From Rs1 sp036960485 (GTDB taxonomy: Bacteria; Pseudomonadota; Gammaproteobacteria; Pseudomonadales; Balneatricaceae): a stretch of 64,000 bases of DNA. The stretch spans positions 13,260 through 77,259 of the forward strand of contig JBALXS010000009.1 of the NCBI GenBank assembly GCA_036960485.1, read 5' to 3'. The notes under the pieces were generated by a model. That model saw nothing but the letters and a program-made list of their open reading frames with translations, had not been told where the DNA came from and ran no database searches. Made by a program: the position numbers and the translations under genes. Numbering within the stretch: position 1 is the stretch's first letter; each line of letters opens with the position of its first letter. This document shows positions 1-7,946 of the stretch, one piece after another.

Positions 1-1
1 T

Positions 2-985
2 GCATTTCAAACAGAGGGCAGAGATGCGCAGGAGGTTTTGAATGAAGCCGAGCAGCGCATTTTTGAAATAGCTGAGAGCCGCCCTAGTGAAGGGGGATTT
101 ATCCCCATTAACGACCTTCTCAAAGGTGCTGTTGATAAGATTGATTATCTATTTAATAACTCCGATCAATTAACCGGTGTAACAACAGGCTTTGATGACT
201 TAGATGAAAAAACCGCGGGTTTGCAGCCTTCGGATTTAATTATCGTTGCCGCGCGCCCCTCAATGGGTAAAACCACTTTTGCCATGAACTTAGTAGAGAA
301 CGCACTCATGGCCGATAATAAGCCAGTGTTAGTATTCTCTCTAGAGATGCCGGCAGATCAGCTAATTACGCGTATGTTAGCCTCATTAGGTAAAATAAAC
401 CAAACGCGTCTTCGTACCGGGCAATTGGAAGAAGATGATTGGCCTAAGTTGACCACCGCTGTAAATATGTTGCGCGATAAACCACTATTTATTGATGATA
501 CGTCAGGTATTAGCCCAACAGAGATGCGTACTAGAGCGAGACGTGTGGTACGCGAGCACGGTGAAGTTTCAATGATCATGATCGATTACCTGCAATTGAT
601 GCAAATTAAAAGTAGCCGAGCTAATGTAAGCCGCGCGGAAGAAATATCTGAAATATCACGCTCATTAAAATCTTTGGCGAAAGAGTTAAATTGCCCAGTG
701 GTAGCGCTTTCGCAGCTGAATCGCTCGTTGGAGCAACGACCAAACAAACGCCCGGTGAATTCAGATTTACGTGAATCAGGTGCAATTGAGCAAGATGCGG
801 ATGTGATTATGTTTTTGTATCGTGATGAAGTGTATAACGAAGATTCACAAGATAAAGGCATTGCAGAAGTTATTCTTGGCAAGCAGCGTAATGGCCCTAT
901 AGGTAGTATAAAACTCGCCTTTATCGGTCAGTTCTCGAAATTTGAAAACCTAGCGCATGGCAGCTACGAAACATTTGACGATTAA
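2..985 (+). CDS. dnaB: Replicative DNA helicase DnaB, 3' part (5' end outside window)
   Basis: Hexameric 5'-3' helicase that unwinds DNA at the replication fork. The frame is open from base 2, so the gene starts upstream of the window and about 327 of some 460 residues are visible. The visible part holds the end of the N-terminal domain (EGRDAQEVLNEAEQRIFEIAE), the linker, and the RecA-like ATPase domain with Walker A (RPSMGKTTFAMN) and Walker B (MIMIDYLQLM), followed by the DnaB motifs SQLNRSLEQRPNKRP and SDLRESGAIEQDADV. The TTG at 38 is only an internal codon. In many gammaproteobacteria alr follows dnaB directly; here a convergent DUF1289 gene follows and alr lies about 52 kb away. Confidence 0.97.
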   Translation, partial: AFQTEGRDAQEVLNEAEQRIFEIAESRPSEGGFIPINDLLKGAVDKIDYLFNNSDQLTGVTTGFDDLDEKTAGLQPSDLIIVAARPSMGKTTFAMNLVENALMADNKPVLVFSLEMPADQLITRMLASLGKINQTRLRTGQLEEDDWPKLTTAVNMLRDKPLFIDDTSGISPTEMRTRARRVVREHGEVSMIMIDYLQLMQIKSSRANVSRAEEISEISRSLKSLAKELNCPVVALSQLNRSLEQRPNKRPVNSDLRESGAIEQDADVIMFLYRDEVYNEDSQDKGIAEVILGKQRNGPIGSIKLAFIGQFSKFENLAHGSYETFDD

Positions 986-1020
986 ACGCACTAACTTAAT
1001 AAAAGCTAGTGAATGATTAC

Positions 1021-1317
1021 CTAAAATAGATTTAGCTGGATATCAGCTTCATCGACCAATTGATCTTGTTGTAATAAAGAGTTTTCCAGTTTTCTACGCC
1101 TAGCAAGAATGCGCGCTTTACGTGAATGGCAAAGCTGTACCACGGTATACTTTTGATTTTCGGTCATTTCATGCCAATGAAAGCGCTCTATACGAGAGCG
1201 CAAACAGCCTTTACAAAATCCTTTAGCACCTGAAGTACAAACTCCAACACAAGGGCTTTCAACATGAAACATTTCATGTTGATCAAGCCAAATTTGAGGT
1301 TGCTCAGGCGTATCCAT
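1021..1317 (-). CDS. DUF1289 family small Cys-rich protein
   Basis: A 98-residue protein with the DUF1289 signature SPCVGVCTSGAKGFCKGC near residues 21-38, then a basic W-containing segment (RFHWHEMTENQK). The four cysteines suggest a small metal site; the function of the family is not established. It starts one base after the stop of the upstream thioesterase gene (arrangement TAA-A-ATG), so the two are almost certainly co-transcribed and translationally coupled. The start at 1317 is chosen for that junction. Confidence 0.85.
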   Translation of the reverse strand: MDTPEQPQIWLDQHEMFHVESPCVGVCTSGAKGFCKGCLRSRIERFHWHEMTENQKYTVVQLCHSRKARILARRRKLENSLLQQDQLVDEADIQLNLF

Positions 1318-1318
1318 T

Positions 1319-1765
1319 TTAACTACTTTGTAGTCCGGTTTCTTTTTCTATAGCGAGTTTAAAAGCTTCAGGAGCTTCAGTGATTTTACGTTTTTGGTAA
1401 TCAAAAAACACGATGCCGGTTTTGGCATAGGCAATTTCTTCTGCTGTTTTCTTGTTTGTGATTAAATAATAAAAATCACAGCCGTATTTATTAAAATCTT
1501 GTACACAAATATCAATTTGCAAAACGTCAGCGTAAAAACTTTCACCGCGATAGACAATTGCAGAATCGGTCATTATCAAACCGCTACCTTCAACATCTAG
1601 TTCAGTGTAGTGGTGGTAACTTAAAAAGCGCATGCGCGCTTCTTGTATATAAGCTAAAACTGAATCATTTCCTAAATGACCGCCATAATTAATATCGCTA
1701 ATCCGCACTGTTAAAGAAGTGCTGAAAGAGTAGTTTTCGGGCATATCTATTTTAATACGTGCCAT
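1319..1765 (-). CDS. Acyl-CoA thioesterase, hotdog fold (4HBT/YbgC type)
   Basis: A 148-residue single hotdog-fold protein. Residues 16-75 have the family pattern VRISDINYGGHLGNDSVLAY, in which the Asp/Asn-Tyr-Gly-His stretch corresponds to the catalytic region of 4HBT thioesterases, followed by EARMRFL. It should hydrolyse an acyl-CoA or related thioester in the cytoplasm; the substrate cannot be told. The start has a good ribosome site (AGGAGT on the minus strand just upstream). It heads a two-gene unit with the DUF1289 gene. The assembly gap lies just upstream, so its promoter may be missing from the window. Confidence 0.85.
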   Translation of the reverse strand: MARIKIDMPENYSFSTSLTVRISDINYGGHLGNDSVLAYIQEARMRFLSYHHYTELDVEGSGLIMTDSAIVYRGESFYADVLQIDICVQDFNKYGCDFYYLITNKKTAEEIAYAKTGIVFFDYQKRKITEAPEAFKLAIEKETGLQSS

Positions 1766-1794
1766 ATCTTTACTCCTAAATTCATTCGCTTAAG

Positions 1795-1894
1795 NNNNNN
1801 NNNNNNNNNNNNNNNNNNNNNNNNNNNNNNNNNNNNNNNNNNNNNNNNNNNNNNNNNNNNNNNNNNNNNNNNNNNNNNNNNNNNNNNNNNNNNN
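1795..1894. other. Assembly gap (100 N)
   Basis: Exactly 100 N bases, the conventional length for a scaffold gap of unknown size. It removes the 3' end of the LysE-family gene and the region upstream of the thioesterase gene. Adjacency of the two sides depends on scaffolding, not on read sequence. Confidence 0.98.
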
Positions 1895-2472
1895 GAGCCA
1901 GCGCTACGGTTTAAATTTTTCAATGCGCGCTGCGATTCAAAGAACTTACTTGCCGCCGCTGCAGCGATAGAAATGCTAACTAAGCCTAGCATTAAACCAA
2001 TGAATGTTAAAACTGTTATCAGCATAATGTCTGGTATGTGAAGCACTGATAAATCAATAAAAGTAGGTAAAAAAGCAATGTAGAATAAAATTACTTTAGG
2101 ATTAGAAGCCGAGATAAAAAAGCCTTGGATGAAGTCTTTGAGCCATTGTGATTTTGAGTTTAATGCCGCTGGGCTATTTGGTATTATCATGGGAGCGGTC
2201 CATAATTTATAGCCTAAGTAAAACAAGTAAAGTGCACCTAATATACGAATAGCAGTGAATGCACCTCCCCAATGCTCTGCAATAGTAGCTAGCCCATAAC
2301 AAGCAAGTATTAAATATACGATATCACTAATTACCATACCGATTGATAATGCTAAACAAGCCTTAGCGCCTTGAGTTAACGATTTGGCTAAAATGGCGAA
2401 AATGCCAGGCCCTGGTGTAATGCTAAAGATAACAATAGCGATAAAAAAAGTAATTGCACTTTCAATCGACAT
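1895..2472 (-). CDS. LysE/RhtB family amino-acid exporter, 3' end lost in gap
   Basis: An inner-membrane exporter of the LysE/RhtB family, which exports amino acids or related metabolites. About 192 residues are visible, near the usual 205-210, so only a short C-terminal piece is lost in the run of N. Family marks are ITPGPGIFAILAKSLTQGAK near residues 17-36 (the conserved PGP segment), GALYLFYLGYKLW near 77-89, and SNPKVILFYIAFLP near 122-135. Five or six hydrophobic helices are visible. Start ATG at 2472. Any reading across the N run into the thioesterase region is an artefact. It is divergent from the GGDEF gene. Confidence 0.85.
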
Positions 2473-2970
2473 AAATAAACTCGAATATAATAGGGTTTGA
2501 GTGAATATATCATATGACTAAAGCGCAGATAGCGATAGAAAAAAGCGCTAAAAAGGCTACTTTACTGCTTATTCATGCTTTGTAAATGAACTCTAAAACA
2601 ATGTGCCTTAGTTTAGGTAGCCTTGTTGGAGTAGTATCTGCATCACGTATTGAGCGATAATAAGGCATATAACTTTAGTAGATGCGTAAGGTTTTAATAC
2701 CATGTCATTGAATGCAGCTATTTTATTGTGGTTTATTTTTTACGTAACTCAATGATTAAATTATGAGTTATTATAGTAGAAGATGAAAATTGAGTTGGTT
2801 TGTTGTTAAATAACAGTGCGCGTAACTAGAAAAATAGCAATGATATCTATCGTTATAGTACTTGTTAATCAGTAAATATCCTATAAAGTAAAATGCACAA
2901 TGCTAGTAACCAACTAACAATATCGTGAAATGTATTACAAAAAATAAGGCTTTAATACTAAATATTTAGT
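2473..2970. other. Intergenic region, divergent promoters
   Basis: AT-rich spacer of 498 bases between the divergent LysE-family and GGDEF genes, so it must hold promoters for both. No convincing small gene seen. At 2644-2718 it contains a possible shortened, degenerate copy of the dispersed repeat found at 27913 and 53209. Confidence 0.6.
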
Positions 2971-4278
2971 TTGTACCTTTGCTATTTAGCTATACTTACA
3001 ATCAGTGCTGTGGTGTTGAAAGTTATTTTTAGCTTGGGTCATAGCCAAGATAGTGGGGTGAAAATATTGAATACTGACAAACTAGGTTTAATAGAAATAC
3101 TAGAAGCCAGCTCAGAAGGGGTAGCAATAATTGACGCTAACAACACCTTTGTTTACGAAAACTATATTTTTTCAAATTTTGATAATAACTTTAAGCAACA
3201 ACTACTCGATAGCCACCAAGACCGTTATACAGAAGGTTATAATATCCGTGTTAAAGAGGTGCAAGGCAATCGCGTTATATATGTTGATAAAAAGGTTTTG
3301 CAGTCTACTCAAAGCGACGGCTTGCTGGCAAAAATGCTCAGCAAAGTTAGAAATAGTAACAATGTGTTTAATTCTACTGTAGAAGCTATTAATGAAATTA
3401 CCGGTTGGCGTTGGATTTTCGTCACTCGATTTGTTGGTAAAAATACTGTGGAAGTCATTTCATTTTGGAATACCGATCAACACATGGAAGGGGGGAGTTA
3501 TCTTTTAGAAAATACTCCATGTGAAGTGATGGTTCGCAATAAAAAATATACATTATTTACCGATGTAGCAGCTTCATTTATAGAGAACGAGATGTTGAGT
3601 GAGCTCGGTGCTAAGTCTTACGCGGGGTTAGTTTATTACGGTAAAGATCAACAACCCATTGGGCATGTGATGTGTATGCATGATTCCAACGATGTTGATT
3701 ATAAGTTTATGGAAGATGTTATAAAGCTAGCATCTTTAGCTATATCTTCGGACTTACTCTTAGTACATGCACAGAGCGCGCTTAAGGATGCGGTTGAATT
3801 AGCCAATATTGATAGTTTAACTCAGTTGCAAAATCGTACAGCGTTTGAAGAAATGTGTAGTCAAGCTTCGCTGAATTATATATTAGATAAGCAAGACACC
3901 AGTATTGCTATCATCGATTTGAATGACTTTAAACTTTACAATGATAGCTTTGGGCATCCAAAAGGCGATATATTGCTACGATTATTTGCTACAGAGTTAG
4001 CAAAAATAGGCCGTACCAAAGATTGTTCGTTTCGCTTAGGTGGAGATGAATTTGCTTTGTTACTGCAAAGCTCTAGTGCCGAGAGTTTGCAGAGAATCGA
4101 AAAACAGTTTATTGAATTACAACATCGATTGTCATTGATGCTAGGGCAAAAGGTTAGCGCGAGTATAGGCATTGCTCATTTAAGTGAAGTTGCAGGTAAT
4201 ATTCATCAATGTTATGTGCTAGCTGATAAAAGAATGTATGAAATAAAAGCCACCTGTAAATTAGAGAGAGTAGAATGA
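2971..4278 (+). CDS. Diguanylate cyclase with PAS-like, GAF-like and GGDEF domains
   Basis: Predicted to make c-di-GMP from GTP. The 435 residues read: hydrophobic N-terminal segment (YLAILTISAVVLKVIF), a PAS-like region near 35-110 (EASSEGVAIIDANNTFVYEN), a GAF-like region near 120-270, then a GGDEF domain near 275-430. The active-site motif is intact (RLGGDEFALLL), as are the leading IDSLTQLQNR and DLNDFKLYNDSFGHPKGD, so activity is likely. No RxxD inhibitory site is obvious before the motif. The TTG start at 2971 is uncertain because no ATG lies upstream in frame. The last four bases overlap the ATG of the VOC gene. The c-di-GMP could act on LapD at 49.5 kb (inference). Confidence 0.85.
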   Translation: MYLCYLAILTISAVVLKVIFSLGHSQDSGVKILNTDKLGLIEILEASSEGVAIIDANNTFVYENYIFSNFDNNFKQQLLDSHQDRYTEGYNIRVKEVQGNRVIYVDKKVLQSTQSDGLLAKMLSKVRNSNNVFNSTVEAINEITGWRWIFVTRFVGKNTVEVISFWNTDQHMEGGSYLLENTPCEVMVRNKKYTLFTDVAASFIENEMLSELGAKSYAGLVYYGKDQQPIGHVMCMHDSNDVDYKFMEDVIKLASLAISSDLLLVHAQSALKDAVELANIDSLTQLQNRTAFEEMCSQASLNYILDKQDTSIAIIDLNDFKLYNDSFGHPKGDILLRLFATELAKIGRTKDCSFRLGGDEFALLLQSSSAESLQRIEKQFIELQHRLSLMLGQKVSASIGIAHLSEVAGNIHQCYVLADKRMYEIKATCKLERVE

Positions 4279-4709
4279 AATTAACACCTTTCCACTTAGC
4301 GGTACAAGTAAGAGATATTGAAGAAGCTAGAGAGTTTTATGGTAAAAAAATGGGCTTCAGTGAAGGGCGCAGTAGTGACCAATGGATCGATTTTGATATG
4401 TTCGGGCATCAATTCGTAACACATTTAAATCCATCACTAGGCAAAGAAGGTAAAATAGCTTCTATTAGCAATGGTGTTGATGGGCATGCTGTACCTGTAC
4501 CGCACTTTGGCGTTGTGTTGCAATTTGATGATTGGGAAGTTTTTGCAAAGCGTGCTAAAGGGTTTGTCGATAATTTTATTATAGAGCCTTATGTGCGTTT
4601 TGCCGGTGAAGTAGGAGAGCAAGGTACTATGTTCTTTTCTGATCCTTCAGGTAATGCGCTTGAATTTAAAGGGTTCAGAGATATAGAAAAAGAGCTATTT
4701 GCTAATTAG
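4275..4709 (+). CDS. VOC (glyoxalase/bleomycin-resistance) family protein
   Basis: A 144-residue vicinal-oxygen-chelate fold protein. The N-terminal half begins PFHLAVQVRDIEEAREFYGK with the usual first metal-ligand His; the second half has PHFGVVLQFDDW and ends FSDPSGNALEFKGF, where the Glu would be the last metal ligand. The family covers glyoxalases, dioxygenases and resistance proteins, and the substrate cannot be assigned. It overlaps the diguanylate cyclase gene by four bases (ATGA), so the two are translated together. Confidence 0.85.
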   Translation: MKLTPFHLAVQVRDIEEAREFYGKKMGFSEGRSSDQWIDFDMFGHQFVTHLNPSLGKEGKIASISNGVDGHAVPVPHFGVVLQFDDWEVFAKRAKGFVDNFIIEPYVRFAGEVGEQGTMFFSDPSGNALEFKGFRDIEKELFAN

Positions 4710-4924
4710 TTTGCGGATTTGAAAGTCGCAATAATCCCTGAAAAAGCCAAATGGGTAAGATGAGGGCTGCAAGATTAAGCAGCAGATTACCCTCTCAGCT
4801 TTATCGAGCTAATCTTGGTAGTGTTTGACGTGCAGATTATGAATAACGCGAGATAGCTTATCAATAATAGCTGATAGTGTTTTTATTAATACATGCCAAT
4901 TTTGAATTTCCAGATTTATTAAAT

Positions 4925-6325
4925 TCAATACTGATGGACTAGCTTAGCAAGTTGCTTAAATGCTTGTTGTCTTGCATCTGTCCAAGGGTGTGCAAAGCTA
5001 AGTCGAAGATAATGTTGATAAGTATCCTGTGCGCTAAATAAACTGCCGGGAGTAATCGTTAAACCTATTTCCCGTGCTTGATGATATAAAGTTAGAGTAT
5101 TGATTTGTGAATCAAGCTCTAACCAGACTACCATACCTCCTTTAGGCTGGCTGGCGCTTTTAGCCATCGGCAATTGATTGATAATAAGAGCTTGTAACTG
5201 CTCTTTCTGTTTTTTAAGCTGGGCCCTGCGTAACTTCAGGTGTTTATCTAAACCTCCATTGGCAATGAAAAGTGCCACGCCTTGTTGCTGGCTGACACTG
5301 TTGGACATAGAAGTGGCAATTTTTAGAGCTAGGATTTGTTGATGGTACCTAGACGATAATATCCAACCAATGCGTAAATCTCGCGAGAGTATTTTTGAAA
5401 GCGATGAGCAAAGGATGACAAAACCTTTAGTATCATAAGAGTAAATAGTTCTTGGCCTTTGCATGTCATAATGAAGTTCTGCGTATATGTCATCTTCAAT
5501 AATCACAAAGTTTTGTCTTTCAGCTAACCCTAATAATTGTTCTTTTTGCGCCTCAGACATACACGAGCCCGTGGGAGTGGCAAAGCTGGGAGAAACGATT
5601 AACGCTTTTATGTCCCAGTGATTAGAAGCTAGTTTGAGTGCATCTAAACTAATACCTTGGTCCGAGGAACTGGGTATTTCTAGTACCTTACGTCCCAGTG
5701 CTTCTAACAGTTGTAATGCCCCGTAAAACCCAGGGGATTCAATAGCAACTACATCATTTGGCTCTGTTGTTGCCATTAAAGCTAACAGTAATGAATGCTG
5801 GCAACCGTTAGTAATAATAACGTCATCTTCGCTGACTTGCCCTGCTCCATGATTGATACAGTAAGCAAGTTGTGTACGTAAAAAGCTATTGCCTTGTGGT
5901 TGATCGTAATATAGTTGTTCGCTGCTATTTTGGTTGCGTAATGTTTTTGTTAAAGCATGCCTTAATTGTTCATTATAAGGGTCTGTTTTACTATTAGGGA
6001 GTAAATCAAAAGCAGCACCTCTGCGCATCATATCGACAATCACTTGCGTACTAGAGATCAGTCTAGGTGCAGAATCAGGTTTGCTAATATCTGGTTTTTT
6101 TAAGCAGTTTTGTGGTTTAGTAACGTAGTATCCAGATTTAGCCCTTGCTTCAATTAACCCTTCAGCTTCCAATTGGGCGTATGCGCTGAGTACAGTGGAT
6201 TTAGAGACATTATGTAAACGACACATATCCCTAATTGAAGGCAATTTACTAAAAACATGTAGCTGTCCGTTAGCAATTTTATGGCGCAATAGTTGTGCTA
6301 GTTGTGTATATAAGTATTGGCTCAT
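4925..6325 (-). CDS. MocR-type transcriptional regulator (GntR HTH plus aminotransferase domain)
   Basis: A 466-residue PLP-dependent regulator. Residues 1-70 are a GntR winged helix (KLPSIRDMCRLHNVSKSTVL), and residues about 105-466 have the fold-type I aminotransferase domain with the PLP lysine in SSLSKILSRDLRIGW. The family includes PdxR, GabR and TauR, which usually control the neighbouring gene. I take the ATG at 6325 (MSQYLYTQLAQLL) rather than a start five codons upstream because HTH spacing fits. It is divergent from a ccoG paralogue, and direct repeats typical of MocR sites lie between them (6332-6420). Target and effector are inferred, not known. Confidence 0.88.
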   Translation of the reverse strand: MSQYLYTQLAQLLRHKIANGQLHVFSKLPSIRDMCRLHNVSKSTVLSAYAQLEAEGLIEARAKSGYYVTKPQNCLKKPDISKPDSAPRLISSTQVIVDMMRRGAAFDLLPNSKTDPYNEQLRHALTKTLRNQNSSEQLYYDQPQGNSFLRTQLAYCINHGAGQVSEDDVIITNGCQHSLLLALMATTEPNDVVAIESPGFYGALQLLEALGRKVLEIPSSSDQGISLDALKLASNHWDIKALIVSPSFATPTGSCMSEAQKEQLLGLAERQNFVIIEDDIYAELHYDMQRPRTIYSYDTKGFVILCSSLSKILSRDLRIGWILSSRYHQQILALKIATSMSNSVSQQQGVALFIANGGLDKHLKLRRAQLKKQKEQLQALIINQLPMAKSASQPKGGMVVWLELDSQINTLTLYHQAREIGLTITPGSLFSAQDTYQHYLRLSFAHPWTDARQQAFKQLAKLVHQY

Positions 6326-6331
6326 AAAAAG

Positions 6332-6420
6332 TAGGTACACATTAGTTAAACAAAGTAGAGACAGATAGTATTATTGCGCATCTGTGCACTAAAATATAGT
6401 TTTTTGTGTATCTGTACCTA
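6332..6420. promoter_or_regulatory. Candidate MocR operator: two direct repeats 30 bp apart plus inverted half-sites
   Basis: GCATCTGTGCACT at 6378-6390 is repeated as GTATCTGTACCTA at 6408-6420, exactly 30 bp (about three helical turns) on. TAGGTACA at 6332-6339 is the inverse of TGTACCTA, and ACAGATA at 6361-6367 the inverse of TATCTGT. MocR proteins are known to bind direct repeats in the divergent intergenic region. Assignment to this regulator is inference. Confidence 0.5.
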
Positions 6421-6473
6421 TTTGCAAAATAGCCTAAAATAGCACTTAATCCTTCTAATACGCGAACTCAAAA

Positions 6474-7946
6474 ATGTCTGACAAAATCCCTCTGATTAAT
6501 ATGTTAAGTAATGAACAAGCTTGTATTGAAAGTAACCTTTCTAATAAAAGTCGTTTTTTTGATCGCTTGTGCAAATTCCCTAAATTGATGTCTTTCTTTG
6601 GTTCCGATGTTTACCAAGGAAAAATTTACACTAAAAGCGTTGGTGGGTTTTTTCAAAAATTACGAAAGTATTTGAGTTTCATTTTAATTGGCATTTTCAT
6701 GCTACTTCCCTGGTTTGAAATATCAGGGAGGCCCGCGGTATTGTTCGATCTGGAACAGCAAAAATTTCATATTTTTAGTGTTACATTTTGGCCGCAAGAT
6801 GCTGTTTTCCTTATATGGCTATTAGTACTCGCTGTTTTTTTATTGGTTGCAGCAACGATAGTGATTGGTCGAGTGTGGTGTGGTTTTACTTGTCCGCAAA
6901 CGGTTTGGACATTCATCTTTATTTGGATAGAAGAGAAGTGTGAGGGTGATCGTAATCAGCGTATTAAGTTAGATAAGCAATCGTGGAGTTGGAAAAAATT
7001 ATACCGTAAAACATTAAAACATGCGCTATGGGTGCTGGTATCTTTAGTGACGGCATATACATTTGTTGGCTACTTTTATGAAATTAAGCCACTAGTTGCA
7101 GATACCATAAATTTTCAAATGCATTCTTTAGGTGCTTTTTGGTTGCTAATCTTGGTGCTGGGTACTTACCTAAATGCAGGCTGGCTGAGAGAGAAAGTAT
7201 GTTTACACATGTGCCCTTACGCAAGGCTTCAGGCAGTGATGTACACTAAAGATACTTTAGTGGTTACTTATGATGCGCAACGCGGCGAAAATCGCGGAAA
7301 GCGTAAAAAAGGAGAACTAGAAAATAGTCAGCAAGGTGATTGTGTGGATTGCTCTTTATGTGTGCAGGTTTGTGTTGTGGATATCGATATTCGTGATGGC
7401 TTGCAGTACCCGTGTATTGATTGTGGCTTGTGTATAGATGCCTGCGATAATGTAATGGAAAAAATGGGCTTAGCACCAGGGTTGATTAAGTTTAGCTCTC
7501 AAGAGAATACCCAAGCTGTAGGTAGCGCTTGGCTTAAGCCTAAAGCGCTTTTGCTTACTGTGTCGAGTGTTATTGTTTGTAGTATGTTTATGTATGCTAT
7601 CTATACAAGGGATGTGTTGAGTATTGATGTTATACGCGACAGAAGCGGAATTTTGTATCAGCAAGTTGATTCAAGTATTGAAAATACTTACACCGTAAAA
7701 ATAAATAATAAAGCAGCTCTAACTAACTCATTCACACTGCAACTTGAAGCTGATGAGCGCTTCGTTATCAGTAGTGATCCAACGATATATGTGCCAAGAG
7801 GCGAGGTTGATACATTATTGGTAAGAGTACGTATCAACAATGAAGCTGTGACATCTTATAAGCACAGTATCAGTTTTGTCGTTAAATCCGGCGATAACGA
7901 AAAGGTATTAGCCAGACAGAGTTCGAGTTTTATAGCGCCTTTTTAA
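6474..7946 (+). CDS. CcoG/RdxA-like membrane ferredoxin (solitary paralogue)
   Basis: A 490-residue polytopic membrane protein of the CcoG/FixG/RdxA family, linked in cbb3-oxidase biogenesis to copper reduction. About five membrane helices come first, with the family segments GRVWCGFTCPQTVWTFIFIW and CLHMCPYARLQ, then a two-cluster ferredoxin region (CVDCSLCVQVC ... CIDCGLCIDAC) near residues 290-330 and a C-terminal Ig-like periplasmic domain. The first cluster reads VQVCVVDIDI where the other copy in this window (41668-43092) has VNVCPTGIDI, so the usual Pro after the fourth Cys is missing. It stands alone, divergent from a MocR regulator and far from the cco genes. Confidence 0.9.
   Translation: MSDKIPLINMLSNEQACIESNLSNKSRFFDRLCKFPKLMSFFGSDVYQGKIYTKSVGGFFQKLRKYLSFILIGIFMLLPWFEISGRPAVLFDLEQQKFHIFSVTFWPQDAVFLIWLLVLAVFLLVAATIVIGRVWCGFTCPQTVWTFIFIWIEEKCEGDRNQRIKLDKQSWSWKKLYRKTLKHALWVLVSLVTAYTFVGYFYEIKPLVADTINFQMHSLGAFWLLILVLGTYLNAGWLREKVCLHMCPYARLQAVMYTKDTLVVTYDAQRGENRGKRKKGELENSQQGDCVDCSLCVQVCVVDIDIRDGLQYPCIDCGLCIDACDNVMEKMGLAPGLIKFSSQENTQAVGSAWLKPKALLLTVSSVIVCSMFMYAIYTRDVLSIDVIRDRSGILYQQVDSSIENTYTVKINNKAALTNSFTLQLEADERFVISSDPTIYVPRGEVDTLLVRVRINNEAVTSYKHSISFVVKSGDNEKVLARQSSSFIAPF

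Noticed and set aside
1747..2472. Single reading frame through the N run joining LysE to the thioesterase start region
   Set aside because: The frame exists only because N codons contain no stop; the 3' end lies in unknown sequence.
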